From the NCBI GenBank assembly GCA_022508605.1, contig JAFLUX010000019.1, positions 1 through 38,538 of the forward strand: a stretch of DNA of 38,538 nucleotides, given 5' to 3'. Position 1 is the stretch's first letter. Every line of letters starts with the position of its first letter. This DNA comes from Bacteroidales bacterium (GTDB taxonomy: Bacteria; Bacteroidota; Bacteroidia; Bacteroidales; UBA932). The notes beneath the pieces were generated by a model. It was not told the DNA's origin. It worked only from the letters and a program-made list of their open reading frames with translations, and did not search any database. Shown here piece by piece: positions 22,192-30,743 of this stretch. Position numbers and translations under genes: made by a program.

Positions 22192-24258
22192 ATGATTGTA
22201 CTGAAATTCGGAGGGTCTTCCGTGGCCAATGCCACGGCGATGTCCAGAGTCCTTGACATAGTTGAGAAAGCGGCAGAAAAAGACAGAGTCGTACTTGTCA
22301 GCTCCGCCATAGGAGGCTGTACCGATGCGCTCATAGAGATAGGCCGCTCCGAAGACCCAGAACGCCAGATAGATGAATTGCTCGGGCGTCACATCACCAT
22401 AATCAACCGCCTGTTCACCGGAAGCGAGCGCAGCGCCGCGACGGCCGAATGCCGCAAGGTCTTTTCGGAAATACGGTGCATTCCTCCGGTGATAGAGGCC
22501 TACGGGGAAGTGTTGTCGACCGGGATTCTCGAATACAAGCTCTCCTGCGAGGGCTACCGCACCACCTGGCTCGACTCCCGCAAACTCGTGCGGCTCTCTC
22601 CTGACGGGCAGGTGAACATGGAACTTACCTGCAAAAACATAAGCGAGGCCGTCGGAAACTGTCCCAGAACGCGCATTTTCGTGGCCCCCGGTTTCATCGC
22701 AGGCGACTGCGAGGGGGAGGTGACGACGCTCGGCAGGGGCGGGTCCGATTACAGCGCATCCATCTATGCCGCCGCCCTCGATGCGGACGACTTGCAGATA
22801 TGGACAGACGTGCCGGGCATCATGACCACCAACCCTAAATTGGTCCCGTCCGCCCGCACCATTCCGGAAATCAGCTACAAGGCGGCCTTCGACATGGCCC
22901 GCTACGGAGCGAAGGTCCTTTACGCCCCTGCGGTGGCCCCGGCCAGGGACAAGGGCATGGCCATAAATATACGCAACACTTTCGACCCCGCCCATCCGGG
23001 CACCGTCATCTGCGAACGCAACGCCTCCGAAGCAGAGTGGAAAGGCGTATCATCCATAGACGACCCCATCGACGGCACCACCCTCGTCTGTCTCACAGGT
23101 GAAGGCCCTCTCGCCGGGGACAGCGCCCTGCGCCGCATGGCCACGGCCTTGCGCGAATCGGGGATAAAGGCGCTCGATGAACCGTGGAGCGAGGACGGCA
23201 ATTTCTTCGTCCGCGTCAGAAGCAACGTGGCCCGCAGCACCGTGGCATCCATACACAGGGAGTTTTTCGAAGAGCGCAGCCTGAGGACCGTGGATGTGTG
23301 GGTGGCCGGCGACGGCGCCGTGGGCAAAGCGCTCAAAGAGATTATCGGCGCCTGCGGAGGACGCTTCCCCGCCGCCGGAAAACATATCGTGGTCAAGGAG
23401 GTATCAAGCGACCGCAACTTCGTGGACAAAGTATTGGCGGAGGCCAGGAGGCGTTCCGTTTTCGTGGACTGCACCGACAGCGACGACATCTGGCGCCAGT
23501 TCATCCCCCTGTTCAATGCGGGCATCAACGTGGTCACTTCCAACCGCCGTTCGCTTGCCATTCCATACGTGGACTATGCCGCAATCAAGGCTGCGGCCGC
23601 CGAGAACGGATGTTTTTTCCGCTACGACACGACGGTGGGCAACGCGCTGCCGGCCCTCCAGTCGGTTTCCGACGGAGCGAACTGCGGTGACGGGGTATCG
23701 TTGATAGAGGCCGTCGTGTCCTGCACCCTCAATTACATCATTTCCGGATACGACGGCACCAGAAGCGACTCATTCGCCACCCTGCTTCGCCGCGCGCAGG
23801 CCGAGGGGCTTACGGAATACGACCCGAGGATAGACCTCGGCGGCCGCGACGCCCTGCGCAAGCTCATCATCCTGTCACGGGAAGCCGGCGTGCAGCTGGA
23901 AGAAAAGGATGTGGAAATCGTGCCTATGCTCGGCCCGGAATACTTCGAAGGCAGTCTCGAAGATTTCTACAAGAAGCTCGACGAGGATGAGCCGCAGTTT
24001 ATCCGCCGCGAGGACGAACTGGATGCCCTCGGGATGCGGCAGCGCTTCGTCGCAAGCCTCAGACGCAATGCCGACGGCAGCCACAAGGCGGAGATTCGCA
24101 TGCGCCTCGTGCCGGAAAGCAGTCCGTTCTACTGGATCAGCGGCACGGAGAACGTGATAGCGATCCACAGCGGAGACACCTATCCCTTAGTAATCAAAGG
24201 TTCCGGAGAGGGCGCCAGGTTGGCGGCCCGCGGAATCATTAGAAATATCTTGCAATGA
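22192..24258 (+). CDS. thrA: bifunctional aspartokinase / homoserine dehydrogenase, compact form
   Basis: A 688-residue fusion. Residues 1-275 are aspartokinase: MIVLKFGGSSVAN at the start, TTLGRGGSDYSAS and IWTDVPGIMTTNP are hallmark motifs. Residues 296-362 look like a single ACT-type regulatory domain. Residues 367-688 are homoserine dehydrogenase, with VWVAGDGAVGKAL (Rossmann), CTLNYIISGYDGT and YDPRIDLGGRDALRKLIIL (catalytic Asp/Lys). E. coli ThrA has about 820 residues with two ACT domains; this protein is roughly 130 shorter because the middle is reduced, so feedback control may differ. It phosphorylates aspartate and also makes homoserine. It leads thrA-dapB-dapA, overlapping dapB by 4 bases, so it probably feeds lysine/diaminopimelate as well. 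thrB and thrC are not in the window. Confidence 0.92.
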   Translation: MIVLKFGGSSVANATAMSRVLDIVEKAAEKDRVVLVSSAIGGCTDALIEIGRSEDPERQIDELLGRHITIINRLFTGSERSAATAECRKVFSEIRCIPPVIEAYGEVLSTGILEYKLSCEGYRTTWLDSRKLVRLSPDGQVNMELTCKNISEAVGNCPRTRIFVAPGFIAGDCEGEVTTLGRGGSDYSASIYAAALDADDLQIWTDVPGIMTTNPKLVPSARTIPEISYKAAFDMARYGAKVLYAPAVAPARDKGMAINIRNTFDPAHPGTVICERNASEAEWKGVSSIDDPIDGTTLVCLTGEGPLAGDSALRRMATALRESGIKALDEPWSEDGNFFVRVRSNVARSTVASIHREFFEERSLRTVDVWVAGDGAVGKALKEIIGACGGRFPAAGKHIVVKEVSSDRNFVDKVLAEARRRSVFVDCTDSDDIWRQFIPLFNAGINVVTSNRRSLAIPYVDYAAIKAAAAENGCFFRYDTTVGNALPALQSVSDGANCGDGVSLIEAVVSCTLNYIISGYDGTRSDSFATLLRRAQAEGLTEYDPRIDLGGRDALRKLIILSREAGVQLEEKDVEIVPMLGPEYFEGSLEDFYKKLDEDEPQFIRREDELDALGMRQRFVASLRRNADGSHKAEIRMRLVPESSPFYWISGTENVIAIHSGDTYPLVIKGSGEGARLAARGIIRNILQ

Positions 24259-24938
24259 AAGTAGTTATAAGCGGATACGGACGCATGGGCCGTATGATTG
24301 AAGGAGTCCTGCTCCAGCGCGGCATAGAACTGGCCGCCGCAACAGAAGACGTATGTTCCATTCCTGAGGATCTCGCACGCGAATGCGTGTGCATAGATTT
24401 CACCACGCCGGAAGCGTTTCGGGCCAATTACAAGTGGATTGCGGAACATTTCAAGGCTGCGGTCGTAGGGACGACCGGATGGGACGACATCATGGGAGCC
24501 GTCATCGGAGCATTCTACACCGCCGGCACCCCCATGATCTGGTCGTCGAATTTTTCGATAGGAGTAAATGCCGCCTACGCCGCATTGGAGAAAATCTCCG
24601 ACATACTGAAAGGCTACGGATACATCCCCCATATCGAAGAAACACACCATGTCCACAAGCTTGACTCACCCAGCGGCACGGCAAAGGAAATGGCCCGTCT
24701 GATAAAAGACCATCTCGGAGTCAAACCCGACATAACCTCGGTGCGCAAGGGCGAAGAAACAGGCACCCATGTCGTCAAATTCAAGTCCGACGTGGATAAA
24801 ATCAAGATTTCACACGAAGCATTCTCCCGCCAGGGATTCGCGGAGGGCGCAGTAGTGGCGGCCACCCTCACCGAAGGACTTAGCGGAGTACATACCTTCA
24901 AGGAGCTGATACTCAGGAAACATTTCGAGAACTTATAA
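24255..24938 (+). CDS. dapB: 4-hydroxy-tetrahydrodipicolinate reductase
   Basis: A 227-residue NAD(P)H-dependent enzyme of lysine/diaminopimelate synthesis, acting on the DapA product. The nucleotide-binding motif is ISGYGRMGRMIE. VGTTGW and the signature EETHHVHKLDSPSGTAKEMA contain the catalytic His and Lys. It is on the short side for the family, with the variation between the dinucleotide-binding and catalytic domains. Its ATG overlaps the thrA stop (ATGA); dapA follows after 13 bases. Confidence 0.95.
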   Translation: MKVVISGYGRMGRMIEGVLLQRGIELAAATEDVCSIPEDLARECVCIDFTTPEAFRANYKWIAEHFKAAVVGTTGWDDIMGAVIGAFYTAGTPMIWSSNFSIGVNAAYAALEKISDILKGYGYIPHIEETHHVHKLDSPSGTAKEMARLIKDHLGVKPDITSVRKGEETGTHVVKFKSDVDKIKISHEAFSRQGFAEGAVVAATLTEGLSGVHTFKELILRKHFENL

Positions 24939-24951
24939 ACAGAACTGCCGA

Positions 24952-25827
24952 ATGAAAATTCCGGAACTGAAAGGCTGCGGCACTGCACTGGTGACTCCGT
25001 TCGCACATGACGGAGAAGTGGATTACGAGGCATTCGCATCCCTTGTAGACCGTCAGGTGAAGGGCGGGGTGGATTTTCTCGTCCCGCTCGGCACTACGGC
25101 CGAAACTCCGGCACTCGACCACATAGAAATGGTGAGCCTGCTGGAAATCACCCACGACCATGCCGGGGGACGTCCCCTGCTCGTGGGCTGCGGCAGCAAC
25201 TCCGTGGGCAGCACCCTTGCCCGCATGGAGATGCTCGACTGCGCCGCCGTGGATGCGTGGTTGGTGGTAGTGCCATTCTACAACAAGCCTACGCAGGAAG
25301 GAATGTTCCAGTATTTCAAGACCATCGCCGAGCTCAGCAAGAAACCCATAGTCTTATACAACGTGCCGGGGAGGACAGGGGCGAACATGCTGCCTGAAAC
25401 CTGCCTGCGGCTTGCCCGCGAGGTGCCTGGCATAATAGGGGTCAAGGAGGCTTCCGGCAAGCTGGAACAGGCAAGGGAAATCATAGACGGGGCGCCCGCC
25501 GACTTCATGGTGCTCAGCGGCGACGACGACCTCACCATAGACATGATGAAGTGCGGGGGCAGGGGCGTGATTTCCGTGGCGTCCAACATTGCGCCGGACA
25601 AGGTTTCCGCCATGGTCCACGCCATGCTCGAGGGCCGCACGGACGAGGCGGAAAGGCTTAATGACGCACTCGCCCCCTTGTTCAAGGCATGTTTTGTCGA
25701 ATCGAACCCCATCCCCGCAAAGGCAGCCCTTGCGCAGCTCGGCCTGTGTACGGACTGCATGCGTCTGCCGCTCGTGCCTGCTTCCGATAGCACGCGGGCG
25801 CTGCTGAAAGAAATACTGAATAAATGA
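24952..25827 (+). CDS. dapA: 4-hydroxy-tetrahydrodipicolinate synthase
   Basis: A 291-residue (beta/alpha)8 aldolase that condenses pyruvate with aspartate semialdehyde, the first committed step to diaminopimelate and lysine. The motifs TALVTPF, PLGTTAETPAL, VVPFYNKPTQEG, VLYNVPGRTGANM (Tyr136) and IIGVKEASGK (Schiff-base Lys165), then SGDDDLT, are all present. It is the third gene of the thrA operon and shares aspartate semialdehyde with both homoserine dehydrogenases in the window. Its stop overlaps the next gene by ATGA. Confidence 0.96.
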   Translation: MKIPELKGCGTALVTPFAHDGEVDYEAFASLVDRQVKGGVDFLVPLGTTAETPALDHIEMVSLLEITHDHAGGRPLLVGCGSNSVGSTLARMEMLDCAAVDAWLVVVPFYNKPTQEGMFQYFKTIAELSKKPIVLYNVPGRTGANMLPETCLRLAREVPGIIGVKEASGKLEQAREIIDGAPADFMVLSGDDDLTIDMMKCGGRGVISVASNIAPDKVSAMVHAMLEGRTDEAERLNDALAPLFKACFVESNPIPAKAALAQLGLCTDCMRLPLVPASDSTRALLKEILNK

Positions 25828-26246
25828 ACAGGCTGATTTGGAAAATATTGCTGTCAGGGTGCATATTTCTCCTTCCCTGCTCCTGCCAGCACAAAAGGGT
25901 CGATTATTACTACACGAGCATAATCGAGTACGTAAATAATTGTCCGGGGCCTGTCGAACTTAAATTCGAGGGCAAGGCAGCCCAAGTTCCGGACATGCTG
26001 CGCATCGAAAGCGGAGAAAGCAAATCTTTCGGGTTTAGCAGCGAGGGACCGATGTTCCCGATCATAGGGAGAATAGAAATCAAATCCGTGCAATCCGGGA
26101 GCATTGTAATGCATGAATACAGCGATGCCGGATTGACAAACAATCTGTGCGAAAGCGCTTCATACACGTGTTCGGACAGCGCGAAAAGAGAAAAGACCTA
26201 CAGATTCGTATTCAATCCGGACTTCTTTTCAGCTACTGGCGAGTAA
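25824..26246 (+). CDS. small putative lipoprotein, unknown function
   Basis: A 140-residue protein with a hydrophobic signal MNRLIWKILLSGCIFLLPCSC and Cys residues suited to lipidation (LPCSC|Q). The mature part is beta-rich with no motif recognised. It overlaps dapA by 4 bases (ATGA), so it is co-translated with lysine-pathway genes although no metabolic role is apparent. Its last 14 bases overlap the end of the convergent murA gene. Base composition is AT-richer than its neighbours, which suggests a recently gained or fast-evolving gene. Confidence 0.72.
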   Translation: MNRLIWKILLSGCIFLLPCSCQHKRVDYYYTSIIEYVNNCPGPVELKFEGKAAQVPDMLRIESGESKSFGFSSEGPMFPIIGRIEIKSVQSGSIVMHEYSDAGLTNNLCESASYTCSDSAKREKTYRFVFNPDFFSATGE

Positions 26247-27540
26247 TCCTGGCCCCTATGGCGTTGAGGCGGGTGTCTATGTTCTCATAGCCCCGGTCTA
26301 TCTGCTCGATATTCTCTATTACGGAAGTGCCGCTTGCCGACATCGCCGCAAGCAGCATGGCGATACCGGCGCGTATGTCGGGGGATGTCAGCCGCCCGCC
26401 GCGCAGCTGCATACGGTGGTCATGCCCTATGACGACGGCCCTGTGCGGATCGCACAGGATTATCTGCGCCCCCATGTCTATCAGCTTGTCGACGAAGAAC
26501 AGACGGCTCTCGAACATCTTCTGGTGTATGAGCACGCTGCCCCGGCACTGCACCGCCGTCACTAACAGCACGGACAGCAGGTCCGGAGTGAGCCCCGGCC
26601 AGGGGGCATCGGCCATGGTCATTATGGATCCGTCTATGAAGCTCTCTATGATGTAGCTCTCCTGTTCGGGTATCCAGATGTCGTCGCCCCGTTGTTCGAG
26701 CCTTATTCCCAATCTGCGGAAGCACTCCGGGATTATGCCGAGCTCGTCGAAATGCACGTCGGTAATCGTAAGTTCGCTGCGGTTGATTGCCGCCATGCCG
26801 ATGAAAGAGCCCACCTCTATCATGTCCGGCAGCACCGTATGCGTCGCTCCGTGCAGCTCTTTCACCCCCGTTATTTTCAGCAGGTTGGACCCTATGCCCT
26901 CGATTTTCGCGCCCATGGCGGAAAGCAGGCGGCAGAGCTGCTGGACATAAGGCTCGCAGGCGGCGTTGTATATGGTCGTGACACCTTCGGCAAGCACGGC
27001 CGCCATCACTATATTGGCAGTGCCAGTGACCGAGGCCTCGTCGAGCAGCATGTAGCTGCCTTTCAGTGGGCCGTGCGAAGTCAGCTTGTAGGCGCAGCGG
27101 GAGGTATCGTATGAGCAGTCGGCTCCGAGCTTCATGAATCCGTCGATGTGGGTATCCACCCTGCGCCGTCCGATTTTGTCCCCTCCCGGCTTAGGGAAAT
27201 AGGCCAGGCCGAAGCGGGCGAGCAAGGGGCCCACCACCATGACCGAGCCGCGCAGACGCGAACATTTTTCCACGAACTCGGCGCTGGACACATAAAATTC
27301 GTTGATATGCGACGCCGTGAAGCTGTAGTCTCCCTTGGCATGACGCACCACTTTCACGCCCATGCCCTCCAGCAGGGATATGAGGTTGCGCACATCGAGT
27401 ATCTCAGGGATGTTGCCTATGCGCACCTCTCCGGGCGTGAGCAACGCTGCGCTGATGACTTCAAGTGCTTCATTTTTTGCCCCCTGGGGACTTATGCTGC
27501 CGCTAAGGCGGTGCCCGCCTTCCACTACGAATGAGCTCAT
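26233..27540 (-). CDS. murA: UDP-N-acetylglucosamine 1-carboxyvinyltransferase
   Basis: A 435-residue enzyme with the inside-out alpha/beta barrel of the EPSP-synthase family; it transfers enolpyruvate from PEP to UDP-GlcNAc in the first committed step of peptidoglycan synthesis. The conserved GAKNEAL supplies Lys22 and Asn23. The catalytic-loop cysteine of most MurA proteins (PGGCxIG) is aspartate here: PGGDKIGRRRVDTHIDG, Asp121. A Cys-to-Asp change at this site is known to make MurA insensitive to fosfomycin. TGTANIVMAAVLAEG and the C-terminal IEQIDRGYENIDTRLNAIGA fit the family. The gene is divergent from aspS, and its 3' end overlaps the convergent lipoprotein gene. Confidence 0.95.
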   Translation of the reverse strand: MSSFVVEGGHRLSGSISPQGAKNEALEVISAALLTPGEVRIGNIPEILDVRNLISLLEGMGVKVVRHAKGDYSFTASHINEFYVSSAEFVEKCSRLRGSVMVVGPLLARFGLAYFPKPGGDKIGRRRVDTHIDGFMKLGADCSYDTSRCAYKLTSHGPLKGSYMLLDEASVTGTANIVMAAVLAEGVTTIYNAACEPYVQQLCRLLSAMGAKIEGIGSNLLKITGVKELHGATHTVLPDMIEVGSFIGMAAINRSELTITDVHFDELGIIPECFRRLGIRLEQRGDDIWIPEQESYIIESFIDGSIMTMADAPWPGLTPDLLSVLLVTAVQCRGSVLIHQKMFESRLFFVDKLIDMGAQIILCDPHRAVVIGHDHRMQLRGGRLTSPDIRAGIAMLLAAMSASGTSVIENIEQIDRGYENIDTRLNAIGARITRQ

Positions 27541-27568
27541 TGCCGTGTTCCGAGTTTCAATTTTCCCG

Positions 27569-27576
27569 TAAATTTA
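27569..27576 (-). promoter_or_regulatory. candidate -7 box of murA
   Basis: TAAATTTA on the minus strand (one mismatch to TAnnTTTG), 28 bases before the murA ATG, in the 111-bp region shared with the aspS promoter. Confidence 0.35.
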
Positions 27577-27615
27577 ATAAATTATTCTATAAAGCCGACG
27601 AGACACTTTTTTTGC

Positions 27616-27623
27616 TAAATTTG
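27616..27623 (+). promoter_or_regulatory. -7 box TAAATTTG of the aspS operon
   Basis: A perfect TAnnTTTG followed by C, preceded by a run of T and ending 28 bases before the ATG. The 17 bases 27609-27625 are identical to the thrA promoter region. Confidence 0.55.
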
Positions 27624-27651
27624 CATTCAGGAATATTAGATACTCGACTAT

Positions 27652-29412
27652 ATGTACAGAACCCACACTTGCGGCGAGTTGCGTCTCGCCGACAAAGGCA
27701 AGAAAGTAACCCTGTCGGGATGGGTGCAGAAATCCCGAAAACTCGGCGGAATGACATTCATAGACCTGCGCGACCGCTACGGCATAACGCAGCTCGTGGC
27801 CGAAGCCGACTCCCCCGCCGGAGCCGCAGCCTCAGAGCTCGGACGCGAATATGTCATAAAGGCAAGCGGAGAAGTGCTCGAAAGGGAGAGCAAGAACGCA
27901 AAGATGCCGACCGGCGACATTGAAATCAGGCTCGAGAGCATAGAAATCCTCAACCGGTCGTCCGTCCCTCCGTTCACCATAGAGGAGCAGAGCGACGGAG
28001 GAGAGGACCTGCGCGCGAAGTACAGATACCTCGATTTGCGCCGCCCGCCCCTTCAGAGGGCGCTCGCCCTGCGGCACAGGCTCGCGCACGAGGTACGCAA
28101 CTACCTGGACGCCCAGGGTTTCATGGAAATAGAGACTCCGTGCCTCATCAAGTCCACGCCGGAGGGAGCCCGCGATTTCGTCGTTCCCTCCCGCATGAAT
28201 CCCGGCACCTTCTACGCCCTGCCCCAGAGTCCGCAGACCTTCAAGCAGCTGCTGATGGTCGCCGGGTACGACCGCTACTTCCAGATAGTCAGATGCTTCC
28301 GCGACGAGGATTTGCGCGCTGACAGGCAGCCGGAGTTCACGCAGATAGACTGCGAGATGAGTTTCGTGGAGCAGGAGGACGTGCTGTCCACCTTCGAAGG
28401 GATGATGAGGCAGATGTTCAAAAACGCCCTCGGCGTGGACATCCCCAATCCCCTGCCGCGCATGAGCTGGTACGATGCGATGGACAAGTACGGCTCGGAC
28501 AAGCCGGACATACGCTTCGGAATGGAAATACATGAAGTATCGGAGCTCGTGAAGGGCTGCGGCTTCGGAGTGTTCGACGAGAGCGCCTACATCGGTGCCA
28601 TAGCCGTCCCCGGAGCGGCGGAGTACACGCGCAAGCAGCTCGACGAACTGACCGAATGGGTGAAGCGCCCGCAGGTCGGAGCGAAAGGCCTCGTGTACGT
28701 GAAGCTGAACGCCGACGGCAGCATCAAGTCTTCGGTGGACAAGTTCTACGGTCCTGAGAAATTGCAGGAGGTGGCCGCATCCTGCGGAGCGGCGACAGGA
28801 GATTTGCTGCTGCTCATGTGCGGAGACAAGCGCAAGACACAGAACAGGCTCGGAGTGCTGCGCATCGAGATGGGCAACAGGCTCGGGCTGAGGAATCCTG
28901 AGGTATTCGCCCCCCTGTGGATAGTGGATTTCCCCCTCTTGGAGTGGAGCGAGGAAGACGGACGCTTCTATGCGATGCACCACCCGTTCACGGCCCCGAA
29001 GCCGGAACACGAAAAGTGGTTCTATTCGGACGCCAAGGAAGACCTGGAACGGGTCTGCGCCAATGCCTACGATTTCGTGCTGAACGGCACGGAGCTCGGC
29101 GGCGGCTCCATAAGGATACACAACGCCGACATGCAGAAACGCATGTTCGAAGTGCTCGGAATAGGCCCGGAGGAGGCGGAATACAAATTCGGCTTCATCA
29201 TCAACGCCTTCAAGTTCGGAGCGCCGCCCCACGGAGGTCTCGCATTCGGATTCGACCGTGTCTGCGCACTTTTCGGCGGACAGGAGACCATAAGGGACTA
29301 CATAGCATTCCCCAAGAACAACCAGGGCCGCGACGTGATGATCGATTCGCCCTCCAGGATAGACGACTCCCAGATGGAGGAACTGTTCCTGTCATCTACG
29401 GCAAAGGCATGA
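27652..29412 (+). CDS. aspS: aspartate--tRNA ligase
   Basis: A 586-residue class II aminoacyl-tRNA synthetase that charges tRNA-Asp. The N-terminal OB anticodon-binding domain starts [11 protein letters not shown] and includes [24 protein letters not shown]. Motif 2 is [18 protein letters not shown], typical of bacterial AspRS. The bacterial insertion (GAD) domain follows, and motif 3 is [13 protein letters not shown]. The length is normal. It starts a long plus-strand unit of wall, nucleotide-signalling and repair genes; its stop overlaps the next gene (ATGA). Confidence 0.97.
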   Translation: MYRTHTCGELRLADKGKKVTLSGWVQKSRKLGGMTFIDLRDRYGITQLVAEADSPAGAAASELGREYVIKASGEVLERESKNAKMPTGDIEIRLESIEILNRSSVPPFTIEEQSDGGEDLRAKYRYLDLRRPPLQRALALRHRLAHEVRNYLDAQGFMEIETPCLIKSTPEGARDFVVPSRMNPGTFYALPQSPQTFKQLLMVAGYDRYFQIVRCFRDEDLRADRQPEFTQIDCEMSFVEQEDVLSTFEGMMRQMFKNALGVDIPNPLPRMSWYDAMDKYGSDKPDIRFGMEIHEVSELVKGCGFGVFDESAYIGAIAVPGAAEYTRKQLDELTEWVKRPQVGAKGLVYVKLNADGSIKSSVDKFYGPEKLQEVAASCGAATGDLLLLMCGDKRKTQNRLGVLRIEMGNRLGLRNPEVFAPLWIVDFPLLEWSEEDGRFYAMHHPFTAPKPEHEKWFYSDAKEDLERVCANAYDFVLNGTELGGGSIRIHNADMQKRMFEVLGIGPEEAEYKFGFIINAFKFGAPPHGGLAFGFDRVCALFGGQETIRDYIAFPKNNQGRDVMIDSPSRIDDSQMEELFLSSTAKA

Positions 29413-29708
29413 TGGAAGGGCCGCAGATACTTTCGGACAGGGTGGAAAACGGCGTCAGGCATATCTGCGCCGCAACGGACCCTCTCGTGTGCTCGAGGCA
29501 GATAGACTTCGACCTCATCGACGGCAAAATCCACAACCTGCGCTATGTCAAAGGCTGCAACGGCAACCTTCAGGCCATAGGCGCCCTGCTCGAAGGGGCA
29601 CCGGCGGAATTTGCCGCAGAGCGTCTGGCCGGCATCAACTGCGCGGGCAGGGGCACATCCTGTTCGGACCAGCTGAGCCGCATACTCAAGAAAATAGCGG
29701 AACGATAA
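29409..29708 (+). CDS. TSCPD-domain protein
   Basis: A 99-residue protein. It has the four-cysteine pattern of the small stand-alone TSCPD family (TIGR03905-like): [32 protein letters not shown] and [11 protein letters not shown]. The eponymous TSCPD reads TSCSD. The same domain occurs at the C-terminus of some B12-dependent ribonucleotide reductases; metal or iron-sulfur binding is supposed but unproven. The first ATG (29409) overlaps the aspS stop; a second ATG follows at 29412. murB begins 13 bases downstream. Confidence 0.85.
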   Translation: MMEGPQILSDRVENGVRHICAATDPLVCSRQIDFDLIDGKIHNLRYVKGCNGNLQAIGALLEGAPAEFAAERLAGINCAGRGTSCSDQLSRILKKIAER

Positions 29709-29721
29709 AGCAGTCACGGAT

Positions 29722-30729
29722 ATGCGCATCGAGCACAATTTCGATTTAAGCGGGCACAACACCTTCGGCATGAAGGTAAGGTGCGCATGCTTCGTCGAAT
29801 ACGAAAGCCTCGCCGAACTTTCGGGGCTGGACTTCGACAGTCTGCCGAAGCCCTTCAAACACATAGGGGAAGGGTCCAACCTGCTGTTTACCGGAGATTT
29901 TCCGGGCACCATACTGCACAGCGCGATACGTAAGATAAAGTATGTGGACATGGGGCTCGACGAACTGTCCGTGGTCGTCGGCGCCGGGGTGCGCTGGGAC
30001 GCTCTCGTGGAGGAGCTTTGCTCGCACGAACTCTGGGGCGCAGAGAACCTTTCCCTCATTCCCGGCGAGGTCGGTGCGGCGGCGGTGCAGAACATAGGGG
30101 CATACGGCGTGGAGTTCAAGGATTTGGTATCGGGAGTGTCCTGCTTCGACATGCAGGAGCGCCGGAGCTGCAAGTTCACGGCCGCCGAATGCGGATACGG
30201 ATACCGCGACTCCGTGTTCAAGAACAGCGGCGGACGCTACATAGTCATATCGGCGCTGCTGCGGGTGTCGCGCAAGCCGAGGCCCCGACTGGACTACAAG
30301 GGGCTGGAAGGCATCGATGCGTCATCGCCCGCGAAGGTGCGCGAAGCCGTCATACAACTGAGGCGCAGCAAGCTGCCGGATCCGTCCGAGACGGGAAATG
30401 CCGGCTCTTTCTTCAAGAATCCCGTGGTGAGCGCCCTGGATTTCACCCGCATAGCGGATGCCGCGGGAAGCTCCGAAGTGCCCCACTACGTACTTCCCGA
30501 CGGATTCATCAAGGTGCCTGCCGCCTGGCTTATAGACCAGTGCGGGTTCAAAGGCGAGACCTGCGGAGGAGCCGCCGTATGGCAGAAGCAGCCATTGGTG
30601 CTCGTGAACGCCACAGGCGATGCCACGCCCGAAGACATACTCGAACTCGAAAGACGCATAACGGCCCTCGTACACGAGAAGTTCGGAGTGCGGCTGAGTC
30701 CTGAAGTCGAGCATATCGGGGATATTTGA
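29722..30729 (+). CDS. murB: UDP-N-acetylenolpyruvoylglucosamine reductase (type I)
   Basis: A 335-residue FAD enzyme that reduces the MurA product to UDP-MurNAc with NADPH. HNTFGMKV near the N-terminus, LHIGEGSNLLF-like FAD binding (KHIGEGSNLLF), IPGEVGAAAVQNIGAYG, the catalytic Arg in GYGYRDSVFK, the catalytic Ser in GNAGSFFKNP and the C-terminal Glu in SPEVEHIGDI are present, with the extra loop typical of type I enzymes. Its substrate is made by MurA, encoded divergently 2 kb away. Confidence 0.96.
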   Translation: MRIEHNFDLSGHNTFGMKVRCACFVEYESLAELSGLDFDSLPKPFKHIGEGSNLLFTGDFPGTILHSAIRKIKYVDMGLDELSVVVGAGVRWDALVEELCSHELWGAENLSLIPGEVGAAAVQNIGAYGVEFKDLVSGVSCFDMQERRSCKFTAAECGYGYRDSVFKNSGGRYIVISALLRVSRKPRPRLDYKGLEGIDASSPAKVREAVIQLRRSKLPDPSETGNAGSFFKNPVVSALDFTRIADAAGSSEVPHYVLPDGFIKVPAAWLIDQCGFKGETCGGAAVWQKQPLVLVNATGDATPEDILELERRITALVHEKFGVRLSPEVEHIGDI

Positions 30730-30737
30730 TATATTTG
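30730..30737 (+). promoter_or_regulatory. -7 box TATATTTG immediately before cdaA
   Basis: A perfect TAnnTTTG followed by C ends only 6 bases before the cdaA ATG; the 14-base gap after murB contains all of it. If active, it gives a near-leaderless cdaA transcript inside the operon. No -33 match is visible. Confidence 0.4.
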
Positions 30738-30743
30738 CACAGT

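Noticed and set aside
27832..29232. 466-codon open frame antisense to aspS
   Set aside because: Shadow of the complete aspartyl-tRNA synthetase gene; no motif, low-complexity His/Arg/Glu composition.
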